In this document: positions 1 through 5,552 of the stretch, piece after piece
How the letters are laid out: each line of letters opens with the position of its first letter
Position numbering within the stretch: the stretch's first letter is position 1
Origin: an uncultured Lachnospiraceae bacterium
GTDB lineage: Bacteria; Bacillota; Clostridia; Lachnospirales; Lachnospiraceae
Assembly (NCBI GenBank): GCA_905236365.1
Contig: CAJOPP010000464.1
Coordinates: 1-5,552, forward strand
DNA length: 5,552 bases
Direction: 5' to 3'
The notes under the pieces: model-generated
Seen by the model: only the letters and a program-made list of their open reading frames with translations
Database searches by the model: none
Told to the model about the DNA's origin: nothing
Program-made: the position numbers and the translations under genes

Positions 1-2349
1 ACTCTTGCCGGATGAGTTCTTTGCCAGACCGAATTTCAATCCCGGAACATCATTACTCAGAGGCGCTCTTTTTGCAATTCCCGCCGGGACATCATAAAGG
101 AATTCATCTGTCGTATAGGACAACGGTACCTTATAATCTAATACAGGAATCGTCTCTTTTCCGATTTCATGCCAGTCAATTTTCATTTCCATTCTGAGAG
201 CCCTCGCACCCGCTTCCAACACGTAGGTAATCTCTGCTTTCGAATTACGGATATGATAGGTCGCCTTTACGCTGTTTCGCAGCTCGCCCGTCGATACCTT
301 TTCCAAGCGCAGGCACTGATCTACAGGCGTGCTGGCCAGATGTCTCCCTATATCCCATGCACTGGACGAGATGGTTTCCGTATCCACGAAGTTCAGTCCT
401 GCCGATTTCTCATCCCGGATCAGTTCCTCTCCCGTCTCTTTGTCCGTCAGCGAGCTGACACGCCCGTTATGTGCATCGATCCGCACTCGTATGTACTCAT
501 TTTCCAATATATAATCATCAAAAAGACGTGCGACCTGATTGCTACTTTCCTGTAAATATACCGGATACTCAAGCAATTCCGACTGTGACAAAACGACGGT
601 AGTATAACCGCATGCCGGAACCGATACGCGCACAAGCACACGCACATACTTGTGATCCCAATAGGTGCAGAGTTCCTCATCCAATACCTGAGACGGGAGC
701 AAGTTCCCCTGATAATCCTTCACCTGTATACGTCTTAAATCACCGGTCCAATCCCATACCGTAAGTTCCACAACTTCCGTTCTCTTGACGGGACGCGTAT
801 TAAAAACATGGAAGATACGGGTCTTCCCGCTGCCTCTTTCCGTGCTGGGAACTCCGACAAAATTCTCTATTCCATATCCTGCTCCCGCACCCTCGGACTG
901 GGAATTATATCCATCAATATCCACCGGAACAGATGATGTGTCAATCTTCATGCTGATCGCCCGCATCGCATTTTGCAGCTGTGTATTGGCTACAGCCATA
1001 GAAGTCTGATACAATCCCATTGCATGCTCTCTGGTATCCTGCACACAAGATCCCGTTATAATATCATGAAAATGGGTGAACAGGACATCTCTCCATGCAT
1101 CCTTCATTTGTTCTTTTGCATACAGATGTCCGACTCTCGCGAAACTGAGACTGCCAAGCGCCTCCGCATCCAGAAGTGCCGCCTCCAATCTTTTGTTACC
1201 CCTCTTAATACGGCTCTGCGTTGTATAACATCCCGGAGCAAAATAATTCAATTCCTGATCAACAACCGGAAGTTTCTCTTTGATCTTCTCCGCCTCTCTG
1301 AAATATTCCCGTATTGTACCGAATTTCACTTGCGGATATATCTTCCAATTCATCATATCCAGCGCACGCTCCACATCCCGTCTGGTGGGGCCGCCGCCAT
1401 GATCCCCGACACCGTAAATCACAAGTCCCGTCTTTAAGCCGCTGCTTCTGTGCGAGATTTCGATAAGACCTGACCCGATTTGCGGTGTGATCGCCGCATT
1501 ATACCAATTGGGCTCCCGGTAAGCGATCACCTCGTTCCCGGATGGTGCACGGAAACGGTACAAAACGTCTTTTCTGGCATTGCCTCTGCAATGATAATAA
1601 TATTTCACATTTCCAAAACGATCGATTTCAGGAACATTTGCACTATGCCCGAATGTATCCGGGGAGAAATCCAAATCAAAATCCTTTACGCCCCACTTCT
1701 TTTCCAGATATTCTCTCGTATATTGAATGTGACGAAGTAGAGACTCCCCATCCGGCATGTTCTTATCTGTCTCGACCCATGCCGTCGCAGTAACCTCCCA
1801 ACGTCCCTCGGCAATCCTCTTCTTCATTTCTTCCATCATTTCAGGATCATATTCTTCTACAATCTTATAAACAACTCCCTGAGACTGGGAAAAACAAAAC
1901 TCAGGGTACTCGTCCATAATATTTAAGATGGAGCGACATGTGGCAAGTACCAGAGCAACCGTCTCCGTATATCCCCACATCCAATTCATGTCCATATGCG
2001 CATGGGCTGCCAATATCAATCTGTACTCTTTACAAGCCTCCTGCATAGGCAGTAAGAATTCTTCCGCGCGATCACAGTCTTGCGCCGTCAACACTCCCTG
2101 ACTATCCATTTTATCCAGTAAATAGTCAAGTGCCTGCTCCACATTGGCATCATACTTTCCCTGTAATTCCTTCGTAAGCCTGATCGCGAAATCGAGCTCG
2201 CTGATGATTCTTACATTGGCTTTACTGGGCGGAGTAATGTGCATCTGCTCCTCTTTTGGCATCCCAAAAGTATCTTCAAAGTGCATCTTCTCTCTGTTGC
2301 CGCCAATTTTTGTCTTGATGTAAGAGAATTTCTCAACCATGGATTTCAT
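1..2349 (-). CDS. Alpha-mannosidase, glycoside hydrolase family 38 (C-terminus beyond window)
   Basis: The frame is open without a stop from the ATG at 2349 to the window edge, giving 783 residues. GH38 enzymes are retaining, metal-dependent exo-alpha-mannosidases, often 900-1050 residues long, so perhaps 150-250 residues are missing. The family signatures are in order: HMD at H118 and D120 followed by W123 (metal ligands); SPDTFGH with D231 as predicted nucleophile and metal ligand; GDHGGGPT at D316, a candidate region for the acid/base; GCYTTQSRIKRGN at 373-385; and HFHDIITGS with metal ligand H428. Residues about 110-365 are the catalytic domain, about 365-460 the middle helical domain, and about 510 onward the beta-rich C-terminal part, including LENEYIRVRID near 615. 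There is no signal peptide, so the enzyme is probably cytoplasmic and acts on imported mannosides or N-glycan fragments. About 110 residues precede the catalytic domain. The start is chosen because GGGAGG lies 10 bases upstream; the next ATG (2340) is too far from it. The exact linkage specificity cannot be read from sequence. Confidence 0.94.
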   Translation of the reverse strand, partial: MKSMVEKFSYIKTKIGGNREKMHFEDTFGMPKEEQMHITPPSKANVRIISELDFAIRLTKELQGKYDANVEQALDYLLDKMDSQGVLTAQDCDRAEEFLLPMQEACKEYRLILAAHAHMDMNWMWGYTETVALVLATCRSILNIMDEYPEFCFSQSQGVVYKIVEEYDPEMMEEMKKRIAEGRWEVTATAWVETDKNMPDGESLLRHIQYTREYLEKKWGVKDFDLDFSPDTFGHSANVPEIDRFGNVKYYYHCRGNARKDVLYRFRAPSGNEVIAYREPNWYNAAITPQIGSGLIEISHRSSGLKTGLVIYGVGDHGGGPTRRDVERALDMMNWKIYPQVKFGTIREYFREAEKIKEKLPVVDQELNYFAPGCYTTQSRIKRGNKRLEAALLDAEALGSLSFARVGHLYAKEQMKDAWRDVLFTHFHDIITGSCVQDTREHAMGLYQTSMAVANTQLQNAMRAISMKIDTSSVPVDIDGYNSQSEGAGAGYGIENFVGVPSTERGSGKTRIFHVFNTRPVKRTEVVELTVWDWTGDLRRIQVKDYQGNLLPSQVLDEELCTYWDHKYVRVLVRVSVPACGYTTVVLSQSELLEYPVYLQESSNQVARLFDDYILENEYIRVRIDAHNGRVSSLTDKETGEELIRDEKSAGLNFVDTETISSSAWDIGRHLASTPVDQCLRLEKVSTGELRNSVKATYHIRNSKAEITYVLEAGARALRMEMKIDWHEIGKETIPVLDYKVPLSYTTDEFLYDVPAGIAKRAPLSNDVPGLKFGLAKNSSGKS

Positions 2350-2359
2350 AGCAAATAAA

Positions 2360-2365
2360 CCTCCC
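2360..2365 (-). promoter_or_regulatory. Ribosome binding site of the alpha-mannosidase gene
   Basis: GGGAGG on the minus strand lies 10 bases before the ATG at 2349 and 19 bases before the alternative ATG at 2340. This spacing decides the start in favour of 2349. Confidence 0.8.
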
Positions 2366-2389
2366 GTTTTTATATTTTTATACCCCTTG

Positions 2390-2403
2390 TCCGCTTTAGC
2401 GGA
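2390..2403. repeat. Inverted repeat at the mannosidase promoter, candidate operator or 5'-end hairpin
   Basis: TCCGCT-TT-AGCGGA is a perfect 6-base inverted repeat with a 2-base centre. It begins about 5 bases downstream of the transcription start (near 2408) predicted from the promoter at 2415-2443, and lies about 40 bases upstream of the mannosidase start codon. A repressor bound here would block transcription, as operators of sugar-responsive repressors commonly do. As RNA it could instead form a short 5-bp hairpin with a 4-base loop that stabilises the 5' end. It is not a terminator, since no U-tract follows directly. The function is inferred; the repeat itself is seen. Confidence 0.5.
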
Positions 2404-2414
2404 TATCACTTCAA

Positions 2415-2443
2415 ATGATACCATACCGAAGTGCGATTATCAA
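2415..2443 (-). promoter_or_regulatory. Sigma-70 type promoter for the alpha-mannosidase gene
   Basis: On the minus strand a -35 element TTGATA (2438-2443; five of six consensus bases) and a -10 element TATCAT (2415-2420; five of six) are separated by exactly 17 bases. Transcription would start near 2408 and give a 5' leader of about 58 bases containing the inverted repeat at 2390-2403. It is the best promoter match I found in the window. It implies that the mannosidase is expressed independently of the signalling gene upstream. Confidence 0.7.
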
Positions 2444-2460
2444 GAAACAATCAAGAGCTT

Positions 2461-2572
2461 TCACAATTTCATGTAACTGTTCCGCCGGTCATTCATAAAC
2501 TCAATGCTTCTTGGGTGCCATCAATAGAGAGAACCTTGACATCAAGCTTGTCGTTTGAAGATTTTTTCTCAT
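2461..2572 (-). pseudogene. Possible decayed small gene (or micro-ORF) with a strong ribosome binding site
   Basis: AAAGGAGG (2581-2588) lies 8 bases before an ATG at 2572, an excellent translation start. The frame as written gives only 23 residues (MRKNLQTTSLMS...), ending at 2501, and does not look protein-like. The neighbouring frame reads KKSSNDKLDVKVLSIDGTQE, which does, and the third frame then reads IEFMNDRRNSYMKL to a TGA at 2461. Adding one base to the run of six A (2562-2567) and one near 2504 would join these into a single peptide of about 37 residues. This suggests a small gene damaged by two single-base deletions, or sequencing errors. Alternatively the 23-residue ORF is real, or a leader peptide. 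I recognise no family. The frames are seen; the reconstruction is inference. Confidence 0.3.
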
Positions 2573-2715
2573 AAAAAATACCTCCTTTAAATTTTCGTTT
2601 TATGAGCAAAACTACTATCTAAAAGAAGTATATTATTTATTGACGTCTAATGTCTTTGCATTCTGTTAATCTTTTTTTATAAAATTTTATTGTAACCGTT
2701 CCGCACCATGATGCC
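2573..2715. other. AT-rich intergenic segment downstream of the HD-GYP gene
   Basis: This is the remaining part of the 366-base gap between the HD-GYP stop codon and the mannosidase start. Apart from the ribosome binding site at 2581-2588 it holds a 12-base all-AT palindrome, ATAAAATTTTAT (2679-2690), next to a run of seven T on the plus strand. No GC-rich stem followed by a U-tract is visible on the minus strand, so no intrinsic terminator for the HD-GYP gene can be called. TATACT occurs on the minus strand upstream of the small ORF but lacks a credible -35 element. Confidence 0.5.
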
Positions 2716-4437
2716 TTAGAAGTGCTCTTCACTCTTTACCTCATCATAGAATGTTTCCAGTTCGCTCCTGCACTCTAAAAATACCTTTCCAAGTTCCGGA
2801 TCGAAATGACTGCCCAGAGAATCCTCGATGATGGAAAATACCTCGTCATACGAATAAGCTTCTTTGTAGCATCGCTCACTCACCAGAGCATCCAACACGT
2901 CTGCCAATGCCATGATACGCGCTTCAATGGGGATATCCTCTCCGGCTTTCCCAGTGGGATATCCCTGTCCATCCCATTTTTCATGATGATAACGTGCCAT
3001 ATTGACAGCAATATCTACAAACTCTTTGGACTCCACGTCCTCCAGAATACTGCCTACTATCCTTGCTCCCTCAACGGGATGCTTTTTCATCTCCTCAAAT
3101 TCTTCCTCCGTGAACCTGCCCTGTTTGCGCAATATGCGGTCATCCACGACTATCTTGCCGAGATCATGCATAGGTGCAGCCTTTTCAACCATCTTGAGAA
3201 AATCTTTGCTCAGATTGTATTTTGTTCCTTCCTCTAATAGTCTCTTGGCAAAAATCCCAACCACCGTGCTGGTTCTTCGAATATGACCGCCGGTACTGTT
3301 ATCCCGGCTTTCCACCATGGTTGCCAATCCCAGAACGGTCATTTCCTGAATGTGCAGAATATGCTCGGTCTGACGAGCCACTTCTTTTTGCAGATCTTCA
3401 TTGTAATTCTTTATCTTGTTCAGATAACGATTCTCCATGGTTCTGTCGACGAATTCCACCACAAAACCTTCCACCCGTTTCGTACCTCGGGCGATCTGTC
3501 GTACCTGCACTTCATAATAAGAGTCTTTATACTGAATAATCTTGGATTCTTTCAAAGCATCCTCATCATTGCATACCTCTTGAAACCATGAAATCACATT
3601 GCGATACAGGAAGGAATCTGATGGAGGCACCGGAGCATCCATCTTCCAATCCGTCAAAATCTCCGGAAATAATTCTTTGATATAGTTGTTCCCTTTAATA
3701 AAGCGAAGCTTTTCATCAAAAATCAAATATCCTTGCTGATGGGTTTTCTCGACAGATGTTGCGATGTTAGCCGTCATATCATATAATTCCGTGTGATTAT
3801 GGATCACTACCAGCAACACCATGGCAATCAGATATCCCGCCGAAAGATAACTGATATGAGCATGTAAAAGTCTCTCCAGAATATAAGTGAAAATCACCAG
3901 CACTCCTAGAATAGCGATCACAGACACCGTGCGCACCGGCATACGGCTCCGTCGTCTCAACGCATAGATCAGATAATAGATCAGCAGCGCTGCATAGATT
4001 CCTGTTAATACCAGATAAGTCATATGCCACGGGCCATAGGTTTTAACCAGATAACTATATCCTTCTCCCTGCTCCAGTCTGACACTTTTATAGTAAAAAT
4101 TATACTTTCCTATGGACAGACTAAGACATACTACAGCCGTAGAAAAAATGAGCAAACTATATTTGAGCCACCTTGGAAACTTAATCTCACACATTTGTGT
4201 AATCTCTATAATTAAGGCAAGCGGGCAGTAACATGCTCCTAAATACAAGAATGTATTGCCGATGAGGGCAACGTCCAACGACTGGGTGCCGGCAATCATA
4301 TACCTGCCCAAACTGTTCATGATCACATTGATTTCAAAAAACACAAATACTGTGTCAATCTGTCTTGCCCTCAATAGGAAAAAGCCTGTAATGCCCAGAG
4401 ATGCAATCAATACCACAAGATAAAATGCTTGAACCAT
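2716..4437 (-). CDS. Seven-transmembrane sensor with PAS-like region and HD-GYP cyclic-dinucleotide phosphodiesterase domain
   Basis: The 573-residue protein has seven hydrophobic segments at about 4-23, 27-47, 55-80, 91-109, 137-160, 169-188 and 195-213, resembling the 7TM sensor region found at the N-terminus of some histidine kinases. A PAS-like region follows at about 232-332 (GYLIFDEKLRFIKGN), then a probable coiled coil at about 335-365, then HD-GYP from about 367. Predicted metal and catalytic residues are all present: H385, H424-D425 with K428 (HDLGK), H453, H484-H485, the DGQGYP signature at 489-494, and D513. HD-GYP proteins hydrolyse cyclic di-GMP to pGpG or GMP; some act on 3'3'-cGAMP, which cannot be excluded. 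The enzyme domain should face the cytoplasm and lower the second messenger when the membrane or PAS region senses its ligand, which is unknown. AAGAGGTGGAG just upstream supports the ATG at 4437. No GGDEF, kinase or receiver domain is present. Confidence 0.92.
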   Translation of the reverse strand: MVQAFYLVVLIASLGITGFFLLRARQIDTVFVFFEINVIMNSLGRYMIAGTQSLDVALIGNTFLYLGACYCPLALIIEITQMCEIKFPRWLKYSLLIFSTAVVCLSLSIGKYNFYYKSVRLEQGEGYSYLVKTYGPWHMTYLVLTGIYAALLIYYLIYALRRRSRMPVRTVSVIAILGVLVIFTYILERLLHAHISYLSAGYLIAMVLLVVIHNHTELYDMTANIATSVEKTHQQGYLIFDEKLRFIKGNNYIKELFPEILTDWKMDAPVPPSDSFLYRNVISWFQEVCNDEDALKESKIIQYKDSYYEVQVRQIARGTKRVEGFVVEFVDRTMENRYLNKIKNYNEDLQKEVARQTEHILHIQEMTVLGLATMVESRDNSTGGHIRRTSTVVGIFAKRLLEEGTKYNLSKDFLKMVEKAAPMHDLGKIVVDDRILRKQGRFTEEEFEEMKKHPVEGARIVGSILEDVESKEFVDIAVNMARYHHEKWDGQGYPTGKAGEDIPIEARIMALADVLDALVSERCYKEAYSYDEVFSIIEDSLGSHFDPELGKVFLECRSELETFYDEVKSEEHF

Positions 4438-4513
4438 ATCTCCACCTCTTATCTATGCAAACAGTTCTATTATTTCTTTAAGTGTTTGACCTTCGCCTGT
4501 TTAGGGAAAAAGG

Positions 4514-4597
4514 CTACGCCACAGCAAAATATCTGCACTTATACAAGATAAATACTACCACAAATCCCCCCAACAGTTCAACGAAAATTATTGACAT
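4514..4597 (-). CDS. Possible 27-residue hydrophobic micro-protein
   Basis: An ATG at 4597 opens 27 codons ending in TAG. The peptide (MSIIFVELLGGFVVVFILYK, then CRYFAVA) has one continuous hydrophobic stretch at about 2-19 followed by basic residues, as expected for a tiny membrane-spanning protein. GGAGG at 4612-4616 is 14 bases upstream, longer than ideal. It is better spaced for an overlapping ATG that opens only eight codons (MSYVNNFR), which could act as a coupled leader. An in-frame TGA lies two codons before the chosen ATG, so no longer start exists. It lies between two membrane-associated genes on the same strand. Chance hydrophobicity in T-rich sequence is a real alternative, and I know no matching family. 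Confidence 0.25.
   Translation of the reverse strand: MSIIFVELLGGFVVVFILYKCRYFAVA
4552..4581 (-). promoter_or_regulatory. Weak promoter candidate for the HD-GYP gene
   Basis: TTGAAC (4576-4581) and TAGTAT (4552-4557) on the minus strand are spaced by 18 bases, each matching four consensus positions. Transcription would begin near 4545, giving a leader of a little over 100 bases. This is only the best spaced pair near the gene, and it overlaps the possible micro-ORF, so the two calls compete. Confidence 0.25.
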
Positions 4598-4627
4598 AAC
4601 TCATTGCCATGCCTCCATATCCCTATT

Positions 4628-4633
4628 ATTATA
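4628..4633 (-). promoter_or_regulatory. Perfect -10 hexamer upstream of the micro-ORF
   Basis: TATAAT on the minus strand matches the -10 consensus exactly and lies about 30 bases before the micro-ORF start. The nearest good -35 like sequence, TTGTCA (4659-4664), is 25 bases away, too far for standard sigma-70 promoters. CTGATG at 18 bases matches only three positions. It could still drive the HD-GYP gene through a leader of about 185 bases, perhaps with an activator. Confidence 0.3.
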
Positions 4634-4774
4634 AAGTACCGCTTAACTATGCATCAGTTGACAAACGTACAAACAATGCTTTTTCCATGTTACTTTCCTG
4701 AATTTACAAATATACGACATGGGCCATCTGTTTTCAGATATTTAAAGCCATACGGTTCTAGAGCTGTTGTGCTC

Positions 4775-5512
4775 CTATTCATCCACTGTTAATTCCATTT
4801 CTCGGAAGAGTTTATCACTTTGGATGTCCTCGTAATACCAAAAATAATTTTCCTTACCAAAGACATCGAATGCAATAATCTCCGTAGGCTCCTGACCTTC
4901 TATTTTCATACGGTATACATCGTCATAAGACGTGACACCCCAAAGGAATCTCTTTTTCCCGGGCTCTACACCCCGATCTCTATCAATATCACTCATTCGC
5001 AAAGTATCTTCCGTTAAACTTTTAAAATCTCCCCAAATCCTTCCTCCCTTTTTTTTATCAAAAATGGTATTGTATAGATACGCGTATTTGATCTGTCCCT
5101 CCATTTCCTTTTTCTTAAATTTGGCAAAAGTAAATCGTTCATATTTTTGGTCTTTTATGGATCTGAAAAACACGATCTTGTAATCGTCGCTTTCCATTTC
5201 AAAAATGATCTCATCTACCTTGCGGGTATATTCATCTTCTTTATCCTTTACTATGGAATCCAACCTTACTGCTTCTTCAATGCTATCCCGATATCTTGAA
5301 TCATCTATATTCTCTTCATCAACATCCGGGAGAAGTTTTGTATTTCCATTTCCGTCCGTAGTGATCGTAATTTGTTTATCTACTTTAACGTTTTTCATCA
5401 TACTCTTTATTAACATTGACATAACCAGAAGAAATCCTATACATGCTATAGTCACTATCAGAATAATGCGTAATATTAATTTGATTGTGCTGTTCTTTTT
5501 TTTACCTTGCAT
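4775..5512 (-). CDS. Single-pass membrane protein of unknown function
   Basis: I do not recognise a family. The 245-residue product starts with a basic stretch (KKKNSTIK, 4-11) and a single hydrophobic helix at about 12-34. By the positive-inside rule, the remaining 210 residues face outward. Residues about 40-105 are acidic and probably flexible or helical (DVDEENIDDSRYRD). About 105-235 is a mixed beta-rich region with aromatic clusters, including DYKIVFF, KYERFTFAKFKKKE, RIWGDF, RFLWGVTSYDDVY and ENYFWYYED. It has no cysteine pair, lipobox or catalytic signature that I can identify. I chose ATG 5512 because GGAGAG ends five or fewer bases before it; ATG 5524 gives 249 residues (MEREMQGK...) but has a poor upstream site. 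The start overlaps the end of a probable upstream reading frame, suggesting an operon entering from the right edge. A stand-alone sensory or cell-envelope role is possible but unproven. Confidence 0.8.
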   Translation of the reverse strand: MQGKKKNSTIKLILRIILIVTIACIGFLLVMSMLIKSMMKNVKVDKQITITTDGNGNTKLLPDVDEENIDDSRYRDSIEEAVRLDSIVKDKEDEYTRKVDEIIFEMESDDYKIVFFRSIKDQKYERFTFAKFKKKEMEGQIKYAYLYNTIFDKKKGGRIWGDFKSLTEDTLRMSDIDRDRGVEPGKKRFLWGVTSYDDVYRMKIEGQEPTEIIAFDVFGKENYFWYYEDIQSDKLFREMELTVDE

Positions 5513-5552
5513 TTCTCTCTCCATTTTTCATCTTTATGATGTCTTTTTCACC
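5502..5552 (-). CDS. C-terminal tail of an upstream gene (partial, tentative)
   Basis: One minus-strand frame is open from the right edge to a TAA at 5502-5504 and encodes GEKDIIKMKNGERNAR. It overlaps the membrane-protein start at 5512 by 11 bases, a layout typical of translationally coupled genes, and its codons contain that gene's GGAGAG site. A competing possibility is that the upstream gene ends in another frame at a TAA near 5535-5537 (reading VKKTS), which would leave a short gap. With 16 residues visible, no product can be named. Confidence 0.35.
   Translation of the reverse strand, partial: GEKDIIKMKNGERNAR

Larger units (their letters stand above)
4438..4774. other. Intergenic region upstream of the HD-GYP gene
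   Basis: These 337 bases separate the membrane-protein stop codon from the HD-GYP start. They contain a possible micro-ORF (4514-4597), two weak promoter candidates, and a widely spaced inverted repeat AAACAG/CTGTTT (4459-4464 and 4497-4502) in the presumed leader. Two small inverted repeats, at 4761-4774 (GAGC/GCTC) and 4726-4739 (ATCTG/CAGAT, 4-base loop), lie just after the membrane-protein stop but lack U-tracts, so no terminator is called. I looked for the conserved core of cyclic di-GMP riboswitches in the leader and did not see it. Confidence 0.5.

Noticed and set aside
169..1793. Plus-strand ORFs of 60-154 codons across the left part of the window
   Set aside because: They are antisense to the GH38 coding frame, whose catalytic motifs are intact, and their translations show no domain-like sequence.
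2679..2690. Perfect 12-base palindrome ATAAAATTTTAT beside a T-run, as a terminator for the HD-GYP gene
   Set aside because: It is purely AT, would form a weak stem, and the T-run is on the wrong side for minus-strand transcription.
2806..3591. Plus-strand ORFs of up to 143 codons opposite the HD-GYP domain
   Set aside because: They are shadows of a well-supported minus-strand gene and have no convincing ribosome binding sites or recognisable motifs.
4438..4513. Cyclic di-GMP riboswitch in the HD-GYP leader
   Set aside because: The leader has ACAGGCGAAGG but lacks the conserved riboswitch core and paired stems.
4658..4663. TTGACA on the plus strand as a divergent promoter
   Set aside because: No -10 like hexamer lies 16-18 bases downstream, and no plus-strand gene follows.
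4647..4688. 13-residue ORF MEKALFVRLSTDA with AGGAAAG upstream
   Set aside because: It is too short to separate from chance and its ribosome binding site spacing is poor.
4726..4774. Two short inverted repeats after the membrane-protein stop, as an intrinsic terminator
   Set aside because: The stems are only 4-5 bp and no U-tract follows either on the minus strand.

Overview
The window looks like chromosome from a low-to-mid GC anaerobic Firmicute, most likely class Clostridia and possibly Lachnospiraceae. This is an inference from the strong AGGAGG-type ribosome binding sites, the codon use, and the pairing of a cytoplasmic GH38 alpha-mannosidase with a 7TM/HD-GYP signalling protein. No rRNA, tRNA, CRISPR array, insertion sequence or phage gene is visible. 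All supported genes lie on the minus strand, so the order of transcription runs from the right end of the window to the left.

Right end (about 4775-5552): a probable C-terminal tail of an unidentified upstream gene overlaps the start of a 245-residue single-pass membrane protein of unknown function. A gap of about 340 bases (4438-4774) follows. It holds weak promoter-like sequences and a possible 27-residue hydrophobic micro-ORF. Next comes a complete 573-residue membrane signalling protein (2716-4437) with seven predicted membrane helices, a PAS-like region, a short coiled coil and an intact HD-GYP phosphodiesterase domain. It is predicted to hydrolyse a cyclic dinucleotide, most likely cyclic di-GMP, in response to a signal sensed at the membrane.

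A second gap (2350-2715) contains a tiny ORF with a near-perfect ribosome binding site that looks like the remnant of a decayed small gene. It also contains a well-formed sigma-70 type promoter (TTGATA, 17 bases, TATCAT) and a 6+2+6 inverted repeat just downstream of the predicted transcription start. This promoter should drive the last gene, a GH38 alpha-mannosidase (1-2349). The enzyme's first 783 residues, including all four expected metal and catalytic ligands, are present; its C-terminus runs off the left edge.

The three main genes are separated by gaps of more than 300 bases. The mannosidase has its own promoter, so it is probably not co-transcribed with the signalling gene. A functional link between mannoside degradation and cyclic-dinucleotide signalling cannot be claimed from adjacency alone. 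I did not find a clearly new biological system. The most unusual items are the small-gene remnant, the putative operator at the mannosidase promoter, and the uncharacterised membrane protein.
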